Source of the DNA: Bacteroidales bacterium
GTDB lineage: Bacteria; Bacteroidota; Bacteroidia; Bacteroidales; VadinHA17
Direction: 5' to 3'
DNA length: 12,577 nt
NCBI GenBank assembly: GCA_022615595.1
Contig: JAKEGI010000040.1
Location: forward strand, 1-12,577
Shown: positions 1-7,853 of the stretch, piece by piece
Position numbering within the stretch: the first letter of the stretch is position 1
Layout of the letters: the number at the start of each line of letters is the position of its first letter
The notes under the pieces: model-generated
The model's input: the letters and a program-made list of their open reading frames with translations, nothing else
The model's database searches: none
What the model was told of the DNA's origin: nothing
Position numbers and translations under genes: made by a program

Positions 1-41
1 ATATGGAGAAAGTTGCAGCTGTTAAACTGGAAGTCGAATAA
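1..41 (+). CDS. 3' end of an upstream gene, function unknown
   Basis: A reading frame enters from the left edge and ends at TAA (39-41). The last visible residues are MEKVAAVKLEVE, too few to identify a family. The stop codon directly abuts the GTG start of dapB at 42, so the two are probably co-transcribed and perhaps translationally coupled. The coding status is inferred from this tight junction and cannot be tested within the window. Confidence 0.45.
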   Translation, partial: MEKVAAVKLEVE

Positions 42-767
42 GTGAGGATTGCACTGTTGGGATATGGACGTATGGGCCACGAGGTAGAGCAGGTCGCGGC
101 ATCAACCGGTCACGAGGTTGTACTCAGGGTTGATCGCGACAACATGGACGATTTTTACCCTGAAGCTGTCACAGGATGTGATGTGGCAATCGAGTTTACC
201 ACTCCGGAGGCAGCAGCCGATACCATTATAAGGGCATTCAATCTTGGACTTCCGGTTGTGTCCGGTTCAACAGGATGGCAGGAGAGGTATGATGAAGTAG
301 CTGCCGCATGCCTTGAAAAAAATGGCTCTTTCATTCATTCTTCCAACTACAGCATCGGTGTGAATATAATGTTCAGACTGAATGCCGAACTTGCCAGGAT
401 AATGAGCTCACTGCCCGAATACAAGGCCATTGTTGAGGAGATACATCATATCTATAAGCTTGATGCTCCGAGCGGTACAGCTATTACCCTGGCAGGAGGA
501 ATCACACAACACCACAGTGAGTATGAGGGATGGATTCTGTCAGAGGAGGAGGCTGACGCCAGGAGCAAAACGCTCAGAGTAAAATCTGTCAGAGAGGGTG
601 CTGTGCCGGGCACTCATTCCGTTACATGGACCTCTCCCAATGACATGATTTCAATCAGACATGAAGCTTTTAACCGAAGAGCATTTGCCACAGGGGCCCT
701 GCTTGCAGCATCTTATATAATAGCGCGCAGGGGTGTTTTTACGATGAATGACGTTTTGAATTTATAA
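42..767 (+). CDS. dapB: 4-hydroxy-tetrahydrodipicolinate reductase (DapB)
   Basis: This cytoplasmic enzyme uses NAD(P)H to reduce 4-hydroxy-tetrahydrodipicolinate to tetrahydrodipicolinate in the diaminopimelate/lysine pathway, which feeds peptidoglycan and protein. The 241-residue product opens with the nucleotide-binding glycine motif GYGRMG (residues 7-12). It carries the family's catalytic and substrate loop EIHHIYKLDAPSGTA, with His135, His136, Lys139 and the DAPSGT segment at 141-146. At 241 residues it is shorter than the roughly 270-residue E. coli enzyme, which fits the compact Bacteroidota form. The start is GTG at 42, immediately after the upstream stop; GGAAG at 29-33 is a possible ribosome binding site, and MRIALLGYGRMG is the expected N-terminus. 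lepB follows after a short gap, so the two probably share a transcript. Identification is secure. Confidence 0.96.
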   Translation: MRIALLGYGRMGHEVEQVAASTGHEVVLRVDRDNMDDFYPEAVTGCDVAIEFTTPEAAADTIIRAFNLGLPVVSGSTGWQERYDEVAAACLEKNGSFIHSSNYSIGVNIMFRLNAELARIMSSLPEYKAIVEEIHHIYKLDAPSGTAITLAGGITQHHSEYEGWILSEEEADARSKTLRVKSVREGAVPGTHSVTWTSPNDMISIRHEAFNRRAFATGALLAASYIIARRGVFTMNDVLNL

Positions 768-800
768 TTATAATTAGATTTGCAGCGAAAAAAAAGAGAG

Positions 801-2201
801 ATGGATAAATTACTCGGGAACAGATACGTCAGATTCGGCATTGCCGCTGTTATTTATTTGCTATGGGTCATATGGGTTGGCAATTTCTGGCTTCTGCTCG
901 GACTGGCTCTTGTCTTTGACATCTATGTCAGCAAGAAGGTCAACTGGGCCTTTTGGATTAAGAGGGAGGGAAGAAATCATATTGCCATCGAATGGCTTGA
1001 TGCGCTGATATTTGCTGTTATCGCCGTGACGCTTATAAATATCTTCCTGTTCCAGAACTACCGCATTCCCACCCCTTCCATGGAGAAATCACTGCTTGTG
1101 GGAGACCATCTCTTTGTCAGCAAGGTAGCCTATGGCCCGCGTATGCCGAACACACCGGTAGCGTTTCCTTTCACACAGCATACACTTCCCTTCACGAAAG
1201 GGAAGGGCAAGTCATGGTCTGACATAGTACACTGGGATTACAGAAGGCTGGCCGGTTTCGGGAAGGTTAAAAACAATGACGTCGTGGTATTCAACTTTCC
1301 GGCCGGAGATACTGTAGTTATTGAGAACCAGGCGGTAAGTTATGACGAAATTGTCAGACAGAGGGCAGAGATGCTGACTGGTGATGATATCAGATCTAAC
1401 AGACCGCTGAAGAGCCGTGCAGATTACGTTTCAGTTGCCAGGCAACTGGTATGGAATGAGAATTATATCATTTATCGTCCGGTCGACAGACGTGATAATT
1501 ATGTAAAGCGTTGTGTGGGTATTCCCGGTGATACAGTCACTATAAAAGAGGGGCAACTCTACATAAACGGTATAGCCGAGGTGGATAATGGCACCCAGCA
1601 GACAACATATTTTGTCCGGACCAATGGTACAAGAATTAACCCTAAAGCCTTCGAGAGGATGGATGTCTCAAGGTCTGATCAGTCACTCATGCTCTCAGGA
1701 ACGGTGTATCATCTTCCCCTGACGATGAAGAATGCCGAGACAATCTCCGGTTTTGCCAATGTCACAGGCATCACTCCTGAGATCAAGAGGGCAGGGGAGT
1801 ACAACTCAATGATCTTCCCGCATGACCCAGCCAACTACAGGTGGAATGAAGATAATTTCGGGCCGCTGTGGATACCCTCTGCCGGTTCAACCGTAAAGCT
1901 TGATATGTCAAACATCGCATTGTATGAACGTATAATAGATGTTTACGAGGGAAATGACATTGCCGTAGAAGACAGCGTAATCATCATCAACGGTCAGCCT
2001 GCGGATAGTTACACCTTTAAGATGGACTATTACTGGATGATGGGTGACAACAGGCACGGATCGTCAGATTCACGCTTCTGGGGTTTTGTTCCGGAGGATC
2101 ATGTTGTCGGCAGGCCGGTATTTGTATGGCTCTCAATTGATAAGGAGGCATCCGGGCTTAAAAAGATAAGGTTCAAACGGTTTTTCAAATCAGCCAGATA
2201 A
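801..2201 (+). CDS. lepB: Signal peptidase I (LepB), large Bacteroidota form
   Basis: This inner-membrane serine protease removes signal peptides from exported proteins. The 466-residue product has hydrophobic segments at about 12-43 (likely two helices) and 68-85, then the catalytic box PTPSM with Ser93 and the GD of box B. The segment NNDVVVFNFP matches box C. YVKRCVGIPGDTV contains the general-base Lys236, and MMGDNRHGSSDSRFWG (from about 413) is box E. The roughly 170 residues between the Lys box and box E are much longer than in minimal LepB; this insert is usual for Bacteroidota. I chose ATG at 801, which follows the purine-rich run AAAAAAAAGAGAG. The in-frame TTG at 780 would add seven residues of no clear value. 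The gene lies 33 nt after dapB and ends at a hairpin terminator. Some Bacteroidota carry a second lepB here; none is present in this window. Confidence 0.94.
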   Translation: MDKLLGNRYVRFGIAAVIYLLWVIWVGNFWLLLGLALVFDIYVSKKVNWAFWIKREGRNHIAIEWLDALIFAVIAVTLINIFLFQNYRIPTPSMEKSLLVGDHLFVSKVAYGPRMPNTPVAFPFTQHTLPFTKGKGKSWSDIVHWDYRRLAGFGKVKNNDVVVFNFPAGDTVVIENQAVSYDEIVRQRAEMLTGDDIRSNRPLKSRADYVSVARQLVWNENYIIYRPVDRRDNYVKRCVGIPGDTVTIKEGQLYINGIAEVDNGTQQTTYFVRTNGTRINPKAFERMDVSRSDQSLMLSGTVYHLPLTMKNAETISGFANVTGITPEIKRAGEYNSMIFPHDPANYRWNEDNFGPLWIPSAGSTVKLDMSNIALYERIIDVYEGNDIAVEDSVIIINGQPADSYTFKMDYYWMMGDNRHGSSDSRFWGFVPEDHVVGRPVFVWLSIDKEASGLKKIRFKRFFKSAR

Positions 2202-2229
2202 AAAAAAGCTGCGAGAGCAGCTTTTTTTT
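2202..2229. terminator. Bidirectional terminator between lepB and rplT
   Basis: The stem AGCTGC (2207-2212) pairs with GCAGCT (2217-2222) around a GAGA loop. It is flanked by an A run on the left and eight T residues on the right. Read on the plus strand it ends lepB, and read on the minus strand it ends rplT. The rplT stop codon (2228-2230) lies partly inside the T run, so the two convergent genes share one very compact terminator. Confidence 0.85.
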
Positions 2230-2575
2230 ATTCCTTGACCTTTTCCACTATCGCCTTGAAGGCCTCCGGGTGATTCATCGCCAGGTCAGCAAGTGTTTTA
2301 CGGTTAAGGGTAATACCCTTATTGTCAAGCTTCCCTATGAATTCGGAATAACTCATTCCGTAAAGTCGGACTCCTGCGTTTATCCTCTGTATCCAGAGTG
2401 CCCTGAACTGTCCTTTTTTTGCTTTGCGGTCACGGTAGGCATAACCGAGACCCTTTTCGAGTACGTTCTTCGCAACAGTGTATACATTACTGTTACTCCC
2501 GAAGTAGCCCTTTGTCTGCTTGAGGATCTTTTTCCTTCTTGCCTTTGATGCTGGTGCGTTTGTTGCTCTTGGCAT
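2228..2575 (-). CDS. rplT: 50S ribosomal protein L20
   Basis: L20 is an early-assembly 23S rRNA-binding protein of the large subunit and, in several bacteria, the translational repressor of its own operon. The 115-residue product shows the L20 landmarks: the basic N-terminal stretch [18 protein letters not shown], then [20 protein letters not shown] (about 48-67), then [11 protein letters not shown] and the C-terminal globular part. Length is normal for the family. It is the last gene of thrS-infC-rpmI-rplT. About 100 nt separate it from rpmI, and that gap contains a hairpin that may be an L20 target. Identification is secure. Confidence 0.97.
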   Translation of the reverse strand: MPRATNAPASKARRKKILKQTKGYFGSNSNVYTVAKNVLEKGLGYAYRDRKAKKGQFRALWIQRINAGVRLYGMSYSEFIGKLDNKGITLNRKTLADLAMNHPEAFKAIVEKVKE

Positions 2576-2592
2576 TTTCTTTACTCATTTTC

Positions 2593-2631
2593 GGATGTAA
2601 GCGCCCTGGGGGTCTTTTATGCTTCACATCC
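2593..2631 (-). promoter_or_regulatory. Hairpin in the rpmI-rplT spacer, candidate L20 leader
   Basis: On the minus strand GGATGTGAAGC (2631-2621) pairs with GCTTACATCC (2602-2593), giving ten base pairs with one bulged G (plus-strand C2625) and an 18-nt loop. No T run follows, so it is not an intrinsic terminator. It ends 17 nt before the rplT ATG, where it could control access to the start. L20 is known to bind leader RNA in E. coli and Bacillus; a similar role here is inference. Confidence 0.4.
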
Positions 2632-2675
2632 AGGTTAATAATTCATTTGATTATCACACTGACAGGTGGTATGCA

Positions 2676-2873
2676 TTATTTCAAACCGAGCAGAAGCTTG
2701 ATGTTCTTCTCGTCTGTCTTATCCACCAGTCCGCCGTAGGTAAGATTCCTCTTACGCTTGGTTGACTTCTTGGTAAGGATATGGCTCTTGAAAGCATGCT
2801 TACGCTTGATCTTACCTGTACCGGTCAAAGAAAATCTCTTCTTCGCTCCCGGATTTGTTTTCATTTTTGGCAT
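2676..2873 (-). CDS. rpmI: 50S ribosomal protein L35
   Basis: L35 is a small basic protein of the large ribosomal subunit. The 65-residue product [20 protein letters not shown]... followed by [20 protein letters not shown] is the standard L35 pattern, and its length matches the family. It lies between infC, 27 nt upstream, and rplT, 100 nt downstream, which is the universal gene order. Translation is probably coupled to the operon mRNA, as no separate promoter is visible in the 27-nt gap. Confidence 0.96.
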   Translation of the reverse strand: MPKMKTNPGAKKRFSLTGTGKIKRKHAFKSHILTKKSTKRKRNLTYGGLVDKTDEKNIKLLLGLK

Positions 2874-2900
2874 TTTGTAAAATATATGTATATAAAAAAT

Positions 2901-3455
2901 CTATTTCTTTTTCTTCGGTGAAAGGATGATGATCATCCTTTTTCCCTCGAGCCTGGGTAACTGGTCAACTTTGCCATACTCCTCAAGATCGGCGATGAAT
3001 TTGGCAAGCAGCTTCTCTCCCTGGTCCTTGAAGAGTATTGATCTTCCCTTGAAGAAGACATAAGCTCTTACCTTGGCTCCCTCTTCCAGAAAATTGATAG
3101 CATGCTTCAACTTGAAGTTGTAGTCGTGATCATCAGTATTCGGGCCAAAGCGGATCTCTTTTACAACAATCTTGGCTGCATTGGCTTTGATCTCTTTTTG
3201 CTTTTTCTTCTGCTGGTACAGAAACTTCTGATAATCAACGATCTTGCATACGGGGGGGTCAGCCTGGGGAGATATTTCAACAAGATCGAGTTCCATGTCG
3301 TCAGCAAGATTCAATGCATCACTGATGCTCATAATCCTTGCTTCGATATTTTCACCCACAACCCTTACGGTTCTTGCTGTGATCCTGTTATTTATCCGGT
3401 GTTCCGGTTCCGGTTTTCTTCCCGGCCTTGGCCTGGAAAAGATTGGTCCTGCTAT
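2901..3455 (-). CDS. infC: Translation initiation factor IF-3, AUA start
   Basis: IF3 binds the 30S subunit, prevents premature 50S joining and checks the start codon-initiator tRNA pairing. The frame gives 184 residues from an AUA codon at 3455-3453. The N-terminal domain includes [20 protein letters not shown] and [16 protein letters not shown]. The C-terminal domain includes [27 protein letters not shown] and the lysine-rich end SPKKKK. The first conventional start, GTG at 3359, would delete the conserved HRIN...VRVVGEN strand, so it is too short. Upstream of 3359 the frame stays open for 37 more codons to a TAA at 3471-3473 and has no ATG, GTG or TTG. GGAGG at 3468-3464 sits 8 nt before AUA. 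Rare start codons are a known IF3 autoregulation device in other bacteria (AUU in E. coli). It lies 46 nt after thrS. Gene identity is certain; the exact start is very likely. Confidence 0.9.
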   Translation of the reverse strand: MAGPIFSRPRPGRKPEPEHRINNRITARTVRVVGENIEARIMSISDALNLADDMELDLVEISPQADPPVCKIVDYQKFLYQQKKKQKEIKANAAKIVVKEIRFGPNTDDHDYNFKLKHAINFLEEGAKVRAYVFFKGRSILFKDQGEKLLAKFIADLEEYGKVDQLPRLEGKRMIIILSPKKKK

Positions 3456-3463
3456 GGTCTTGT

Positions 3464-3468
3464 CCTCC
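3464..3468 (-). promoter_or_regulatory. Strong Shine-Dalgarno site fixing the infC AUA start
   Basis: On the minus strand GGAGG (3468-3464) is followed by an 8-nt spacer and AUA (3455-3453). Such a strong site is unusual in Bacteroidota mRNAs and decides the start codon. The alternatives CTG (3470-3468) and ATC (3443-3441) are badly spaced relative to it. Confidence 0.75.
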
Positions 3469-3501
3469 AGTTAAGTTAATACTATGTTCTTTTTCAATAT
3501 C

Positions 3502-5442
3502 TTAAACATCAATCTCTTTTCCAATCTCCTCTCTGACAAGGCTGATGAACTCATCGGGTTTCATCACTCCCCTGTCGCCCTCACCCTGCCTTCTGACAGA
3601 GATTGTTCCGCTCTCTGCCTCTTTTTCACCTATTACAAGAAGGTAGGGGATTCTCTTTAACTCATTATCCCTTATCTTCTTACCTATCTTTTCGTTCCGG
3701 TCGTCAATCAGGGTGCGAATATCGGAATTATTAAGTAAATTCAAAATAGTTTTTGCATAATCGTTGAATTTTTCGCTTATGGGTAACATCACGGCCTGAT
3801 CAGGTGTTAACCATATCGGAAATTTGCCGGCAGTGTTTTCGATGAGTACTGCCACAAACCGTTCCATCGAACCGAAGATTGCCCTGTGTATCATCACCGG
3901 CTGATGTTTCTGGTTATCATTGCCCATATATGTAAGCTCAAACCTCTCCGGCAGGTTATAGTCAACCTGTATTGTGCCAAGCTGCCATTTACGGCCAATG
4001 GCATCCCTGACCATGAAGTCAAGTTTGGGCCCGTAAAAGGCAGCTTCGCCAATTGCAACCGTTGTTGTAAGATTCTTTTCACCTGCGGCCTCAATGATTG
4101 CTTTCTCTGCCTTCTCCCAGTTTTCGTCAGATCCGATATATTTCTCGCGGTTCTGAGGATCGCGAAGCGATATCTGGGCCGTGAACTCACTGAAACCTGC
4201 AATCCTGAAAATATATTGCACCAGGTCGATTATACTTTTGAATTCCTCCTTCAGCTGGTCAGGGCGGCAGAAGTGGTGAGCGTCATCCTGTGTGAAGCTT
4301 CTGACCCTTGTGAGACCATGCAGTTCACCGCTCTGTTCATATCTGTAAACGGTTCCGAATTCGGCCATCCTGATCGGCAGCTCCCTGTATGAATGAGGCG
4401 TTGCATTGTATATTTCGCAGTGATGAGGACAGTTCATCGGTTTGAGCATAAATACCTCGCCCTCCTGCGGGGTTGTGATGGGCCTGAATGAGTCAGCTCC
4501 GTATTTCTCATAGTGTCCGGAGGTCTTATAGAGGTCAACATTACCGATATGGGGTGTCGATACCATTGTATAGCCCCTCTGCTTCAGTACCCTTGTCATA
4601 AAATCAATGAGCCTCTGTTTCAGGTCCGCACCTTTGGGAAGCCATAAGGGAAGGCCCATACCTACCTTGTGCGAGAATGAGAATAGCTCGAGCTCCTTGC
4701 CAATGCGACGGTGATCACGTTTACGGGCTTCCTCGAGCAAAACCATGTATTCGTCGAGCATCTTCTGTTTGGGGAAGGTGATACCATATATGCGCGTGAG
4801 CATTCTTCTCTTCTCATCGCCTCTCCAGTATGCCCCGGCCAGGCTTAGTATCTTTATGGCCCTGATCGGTGATGTGTCAGGAAGGTGTGGTCCGCGGCAG
4901 AGATCGGTGAAATTGCCCTGACGATACAATGTTATGGTTCCGTCCTCAAGCTCGGATATAAGCTCTGTCTTGTATTCATCTCCCTTTGCCATGAAGATAT
5001 CAAGAGCCTCCTTCTTACTCACTTCCGATCTTACAATAGGACTGTTCCTCGATGCCAGCTCTTTCATCCGGGCTTCAATCACCGGAAGGTCAGCATCGGT
5101 TATTACCTTGCCTTCACCAGGGTCAACATCATAGTAAAACCCGTTTTCGATTGCAGGTCCGATACCAAATTTAATCCCCGGCCAGAGCGACTCGAGGGCC
5201 TCAGCCATGAGGTGGGCAGACGAGTGCCAGAACGCATGCCTGGCCTCAGGATCATCCCATTTGTGAAGTCTCAGGGTAGCATCTGTATCAACCGGGCGTG
5301 ATATATCACGCAGTTCACCGTTGACTGTTGCGGCATAGACCTCGGCAGCGAGCCTCGGGCTGATTGACATGGCAACATCATAACTGCTTACACCTTTCTG
5401 GTATTCCCTCACAGTACCATCCGGAAATGTGATCCTGATCAT
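3502..5442 (-). CDS. thrS: Threonyl-tRNA synthetase
   Basis: This cytoplasmic class II synthetase charges tRNA-Thr and edits mischarged Ser-tRNA. The 646-residue product has all expected domains: a TGS domain (about 1-62), the editing domain with His73-x3-His77 and Cys182/His186 (CRGPH), then the catalytic core. Zinc ligands are Cys338 (MNCPHH), His389 (DDAHH) and His519 (MIHRAIFGS). Motif 2 is VYRYEQSG with Arg367, and motif 3 is GSMERF. The anticodon-binding domain follows from about residue 545. Length is normal. ATG at 5442 gives the standard N-terminus [10 protein letters not shown]. The gene heads thrS-infC-rpmI-rplT and is preceded by a TAnnTTTG promoter box 26-33 nt upstream. The leader is too short for a T-box or an operator-like domain. 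Confidence 0.97.
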   Translation of the reverse strand: MIRITFPDGTVREYQKGVSSYDVAMSISPRLAAEVYAATVNGELRDISRPVDTDATLRLHKWDDPEARHAFWHSSAHLMAEALESLWPGIKFGIGPAIENGFYYDVDPGEGKVITDADLPVIEARMKELASRNSPIVRSEVSKKEALDIFMAKGDEYKTELISELEDGTITLYRQGNFTDLCRGPHLPDTSPIRAIKILSLAGAYWRGDEKRRMLTRIYGITFPKQKMLDEYMVLLEEARKRDHRRIGKELELFSFSHKVGMGLPLWLPKGADLKQRLIDFMTRVLKQRGYTMVSTPHIGNVDLYKTSGHYEKYGADSFRPITTPQEGEVFMLKPMNCPHHCEIYNATPHSYRELPIRMAEFGTVYRYEQSGELHGLTRVRSFTQDDAHHFCRPDQLKEEFKSIIDLVQYIFRIAGFSEFTAQISLRDPQNREKYIGSDENWEKAEKAIIEAAGEKNLTTTVAIGEAAFYGPKLDFMVRDAIGRKWQLGTIQVDYNLPERFELTYMGNDNQKHQPVMIHRAIFGSMERFVAVLIENTAGKFPIWLTPDQAVMLPISEKFNDYAKTILNLLNNSDIRTLIDDRNEKIGKKIRDNELKRIPYLLVIGEKEAESGTISVRRQGEGDRGVMKPDEFISLVREEIGKEIDV

Positions 5443-5467
5443 TAATCTCTGTTTAAAAATTAGTTTG

Positions 5468-5475
5468 CAAAGATA
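5468..5475 (-). promoter_or_regulatory. Bacteroidota -7 box before thrS
   Basis: On the minus strand TATCTTTG (5475-5468) matches the Bacteroidota sigma-70 -7 consensus TAnnTTTG. Transcription would start a few nucleotides downstream, leaving a leader of about 20 nt before the thrS ATG. I see no clear TTTG-type -33 element at the usual distance. Confidence 0.65.
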
Positions 5476-5516
5476 ACGATTTTTTAAACGTCACTGTTCA
5501 CGAAGATGAGCCATAA

Positions 5517-5750
5517 TTGATCGGTCCCTATGTATACTTTGTCGATGTCTGGCATTCAACGCATAACAACTACACTCTGAGAGAAGAGGATGTGGATTTC
5601 ATACGCACACCGCAGCTTGTCAGCAATTCACTCAATAAGTTCACTGCCTGGGTCGACTATACAGGGGCAAAGAGTGTAACCGTATCACGTGACAGAAAAC
5701 AGCTCGTACCGGCCAAGGGAAGACAGTTTCCCTCAGCTGAAAAGAAATAG
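5517..5750 (+). CDS. Orphan ORF of unknown function, possible gene remnant
   Basis: The open frame covers up to 77 codons from a TTG at 5517, directly after an in-frame TAA (5514-5516), to TAG at 5748. There is no in-frame ATG and no ribosome binding site. The composition looks like true protein (for example DVWHSTHNNY, EEDVDFIRTPQLVSNSLN, KFTAWVDYTGAKSVTV), and codon choice resembles the neighbours. I cannot assign a family. There is no signal peptide or membrane helix. The lack of a start, the position between the thrS promoter and the symporter promoter, and the abrupt beginning suggest the 3' remnant of a decayed gene. A short real gene using TTG, or a chance ORF, is also possible. Confidence 0.3.
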   Translation: MIGPYVYFVDVWHSTHNNYTLREEDVDFIRTPQLVSNSLNKFTAWVDYTGAKSVTVSRDRKQLVPAKGRQFPSAEKK

Positions 5751-5804
5751 GCAGGTGGTTCCGTAAAAAAAATATCTCTCTGGTTCTATAGTTAATAAAT
5801 TCGC

Positions 5805-5812
5805 TATGTTTG
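5805..5812 (+). promoter_or_regulatory. Bacteroidota -7 box before the symporter gene
   Basis: TATGTTTG matches TAnnTTTG and lies 30 nt before the ATG at 5843, so the leader would be about 25 nt. No convincing -33 element is visible. The 5751-5804 stretch shows only A/T-rich sequence. Confidence 0.6.
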
Positions 5813-5842
5813 TGTGTTTGTTAACCTAATCGATAGAATCAT

Positions 5843-7573
5843 ATGGATACTAAGTTTGCCCTTGCAGGAATAGACTACCTGATTATGGTGGTCTATTTTA
5901 TTTTCGTTCTGGGTATCGGGTGGGCCCTGAAAAAGTACATGAAGAATGCTACAGCTTTTCTTGAGGCCGGACGGGCAATGCCGGCCTGGGTAGCGGGCCT
6001 GGCATTTATATCCACAAACCTCGGAGCACTTGAAGTGATGGGGATGACAGGCTCTGGTCTGAAGTACGGAATGCTGACTACTCATTTTTACTGGGTGGGA
6101 GCAATCCCTGCCATGATTTTTCTGGCCTTGTTCATGATGCGTTTTTACTATGGTTCGAAAGCCAGGTCGGTGCCTGAATACCTGAAGCTGCGATTCAACG
6201 AAAAGACAAGGGGGCTGAATGCAATTCTGTTTGCCGTGATGACTGTCCTCGCCTCGGGAATCTCGATGTATGCACTGGCAATACTGCTCGAGAATGTGCT
6301 TGGCTGGAACTTCAATGTCTCGCTTCTTGCATCTGCCGCCATTGTACTGGCATATACCTATCTGGGCGGCCTCTCTTCAGCCATTTATAATGAAGTGCTG
6401 CAGTTTTTTATAATTGTCATAGGTCTGCTGCCAATGACAATACTGGTACTGACTGATGTTGGAGGATGGGGCGGATTACAGTCGAGCCTGGCACCCATCG
6501 TTGAGGGCAAGGGATATGCAGCCGATACTTGGACCACAACATGGAAATACACAGGCAGTGGCACAGCCAATCCGCTTGGCGTTGCCTGGTATGGCATTTT
6601 TGCAGGTCTGGGTTTTGTTCTCTCTTTCGGGTACTGGTGTACCAACTTCCTGATTGTTCAGCGGGCTATGGCTGCAGAATCAATGACTGCAGCCCGTAAA
6701 GTGCCGCTTATCGGAGCCATACCAAAGATGTTCATACCGTTCCTTATAATCGTTCCCGGCATTGCAGCGCTTGTCCTGATGAATGATCCTCTGAAAGGAT
6801 TTGCCCTTCCTCTGAATGATGCCGGGCAGCCGATATACGATTACACCATAATAATGCTTCTCAAGCAATATCTGCCGGCAGGCGTGCTTGGTCTCGGGGT
6901 GACTGCACTGCTTGCATCGTTCATGTCAGGCATGGCCGGTAACGTATCAGCCTTTAACACCGTATGGACCTATGATATCTATCAGAGTTATATCAGGCCG
7001 GGAACAGGCAACAAGGATGCTGACGACAAGCACTATCTCAAGGTGGGGAAGATGGCTACAGTATTTGGAGTGATCGTGAGCATTGCAGCAGCATATGTAG
7101 CCAGCAAGTTCGGAAACATAATGGACTTCCTCCAGACTATCTTCTCAATGATCAACGCCCCTCTGTTTGCTGTGATCTTCCTCGGTATGTTCTGGAAACG
7201 CTCAACGGGAAACGCAGCTTTCACAGGTCTTCTCGCAGGATTCTCGATTGCGCTGCTGCACCATGGTCTTACACAGCCTGAGGGCGCTGCCACACTCGTT
7301 AAGGGGGGATGGCTCGGAGTCATCCACACTTATCCGGTGGAGATGGCACAGAACTTCTGGACTGCCATCTACGCATTTACGACTTCAACAGTGCTTACTG
7401 TAGTTATCTCTCTGCTTTCAAAGCGCTGCAAAACGGATGAGGAGCTCAACGGACTTGTTTACTCAATGACTCCCAGACTCAGTGACGGCGATATCAGATG
7501 GCACCAGAGACCCTGGTTCCTTGCTACAATCGTCGGCGTAATATGCGTTGTGCTTACAATATTGTTCTGGTAA
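5843..7573 (+). CDS. Sodium:solute symporter (SSS family)
   Basis: This is an integral membrane carrier that would use the sodium gradient to import an organic solute. The 576-residue product is hydrophobic throughout, with roughly 13-14 predicted helices. SSS landmarks are the N-terminal segment LEAGRAMPAWVAGLAFISTN (40-59), GGLSSAIYNEVLQFF (175-189) in the place of the family's GG..A...TD..Q signature, YWCTNFLIVQRAMAAES (264-280), and the helix ALLASFMSGMAGNVSAFNT followed by DIY (to about 380). The overall form resembles SGLT-type sugar carriers. The substrate cannot be read from sequence, and sugars are only a guess. ATG at 5843 follows a TAnnTTTG promoter. A small two-helix membrane protein follows after 17 nt and is probably co-transcribed. 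Confidence 0.92.
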   Translation: MDTKFALAGIDYLIMVVYFIFVLGIGWALKKYMKNATAFLEAGRAMPAWVAGLAFISTNLGALEVMGMTGSGLKYGMLTTHFYWVGAIPAMIFLALFMMRFYYGSKARSVPEYLKLRFNEKTRGLNAILFAVMTVLASGISMYALAILLENVLGWNFNVSLLASAAIVLAYTYLGGLSSAIYNEVLQFFIIVIGLLPMTILVLTDVGGWGGLQSSLAPIVEGKGYAADTWTTTWKYTGSGTANPLGVAWYGIFAGLGFVLSFGYWCTNFLIVQRAMAAESMTAARKVPLIGAIPKMFIPFLIIVPGIAALVLMNDPLKGFALPLNDAGQPIYDYTIIMLLKQYLPAGVLGLGVTALLASFMSGMAGNVSAFNTVWTYDIYQSYIRPGTGNKDADDKHYLKVGKMATVFGVIVSIAAAYVASKFGNIMDFLQTIFSMINAPLFAVIFLGMFWKRSTGNAAFTGLLAGFSIALLHHGLTQPEGAATLVKGGWLGVIHTYPVEMAQNFWTAIYAFTTSTVLTVVISLLSKRCKTDEELNGLVYSMTPRLSDGDIRWHQRPWFLATIVGVICVVLTILFW

Positions 7574-7590
7574 CATAAAACAAAGATATC

Positions 7591-7800
7591 ATGTTAGATA
7601 TAAGATTTCCAATAGGACTGATGTTCTCGATCTTCGGAGTTCTGATAACCATTTACGGTCTTGCCACATTAGGCAATGAGGCGATGTATGTCCGGTCGCT
7701 CAATGTAAATGTAAACCTCATCTCAGGCATCTGTATGACGGTGTTCGGTGTGATTATGCTTCTTTTATCCGAACCCGTAAGGAAGATGTTCAGGAAATAG
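7591..7800 (+). CDS. Small two-helix membrane protein next to the symporter
   Basis: The 69-residue product has two hydrophobic spans, about residues 6-26 (IGLMFSIFGVLITIYGLATL) and 43-60 (LISGICMTVFGVIMLLLS). A polar linker joins them and the end is basic (RKMFRK). There is no cleavable signal peptide. It begins 17 nt after the symporter stop and ends before the shared terminator, so both genes form one unit. Small accessory subunits are known next to some sodium-coupled transporters, such as the MetS-type subunits of NSS carriers. A comparable role here is inferred from context only. I do not recognise a named family. Confidence 0.75.
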   Translation: MLDIRFPIGLMFSIFGVLITIYGLATLGNEAMYVRSLNVNVNLISGICMTVFGVIMLLLSEPVRKMFRK

Positions 7801-7824
7801 CTGCTCCTTACCGGTAAACATAAT

Positions 7825-7853
7825 AAAAGGGTGCCTCCGGGCACCTTTTTTTA
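7825..7853. terminator. Bidirectional terminator between symporter unit and lysA
   Basis: GGTGCC (7830-7835) pairs with GGCACC (7840-7845) across a TCCG loop. AAAA precedes it (then G7829, able to wobble with T7846) and seven T residues follow. On the plus strand it ends the symporter operon and on the minus strand it ends lysC-lysA. The lysA stop codon (7851-7853) lies at the end of the T run, the same compact arrangement as between lepB and rplT. Confidence 0.87.

Noticed and set aside
780..800. TTG start for lepB at 780 adding seven residues
   Set aside because: The in-frame ATG at 801 follows a purine-rich run and gives a typical N-terminus; the extra residues MQRKKRE are not needed for the fold.
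2901..3359. A 152-residue IF3 starting at GTG 3359
   Set aside because: It lacks the conserved N-terminal HRIN strand that is encoded in frame just upstream and preceded by a strong ribosome binding site.
3102..3479. Plus-strand 125-residue frame across infC
   Set aside because: It lies opposite a well-conserved gene and shows no family features, so it is an antisense shadow.
3886..4392. Plus-strand 168-residue frame inside thrS
   Set aside because: Fully antisense to the conserved catalytic core of thrS, with no promoter or ribosome binding site.
5443..5480. T-box or thrS operator-type leader
   Set aside because: Only about 20 nt separate the likely transcription start from the thrS ATG, leaving no room for either structure.
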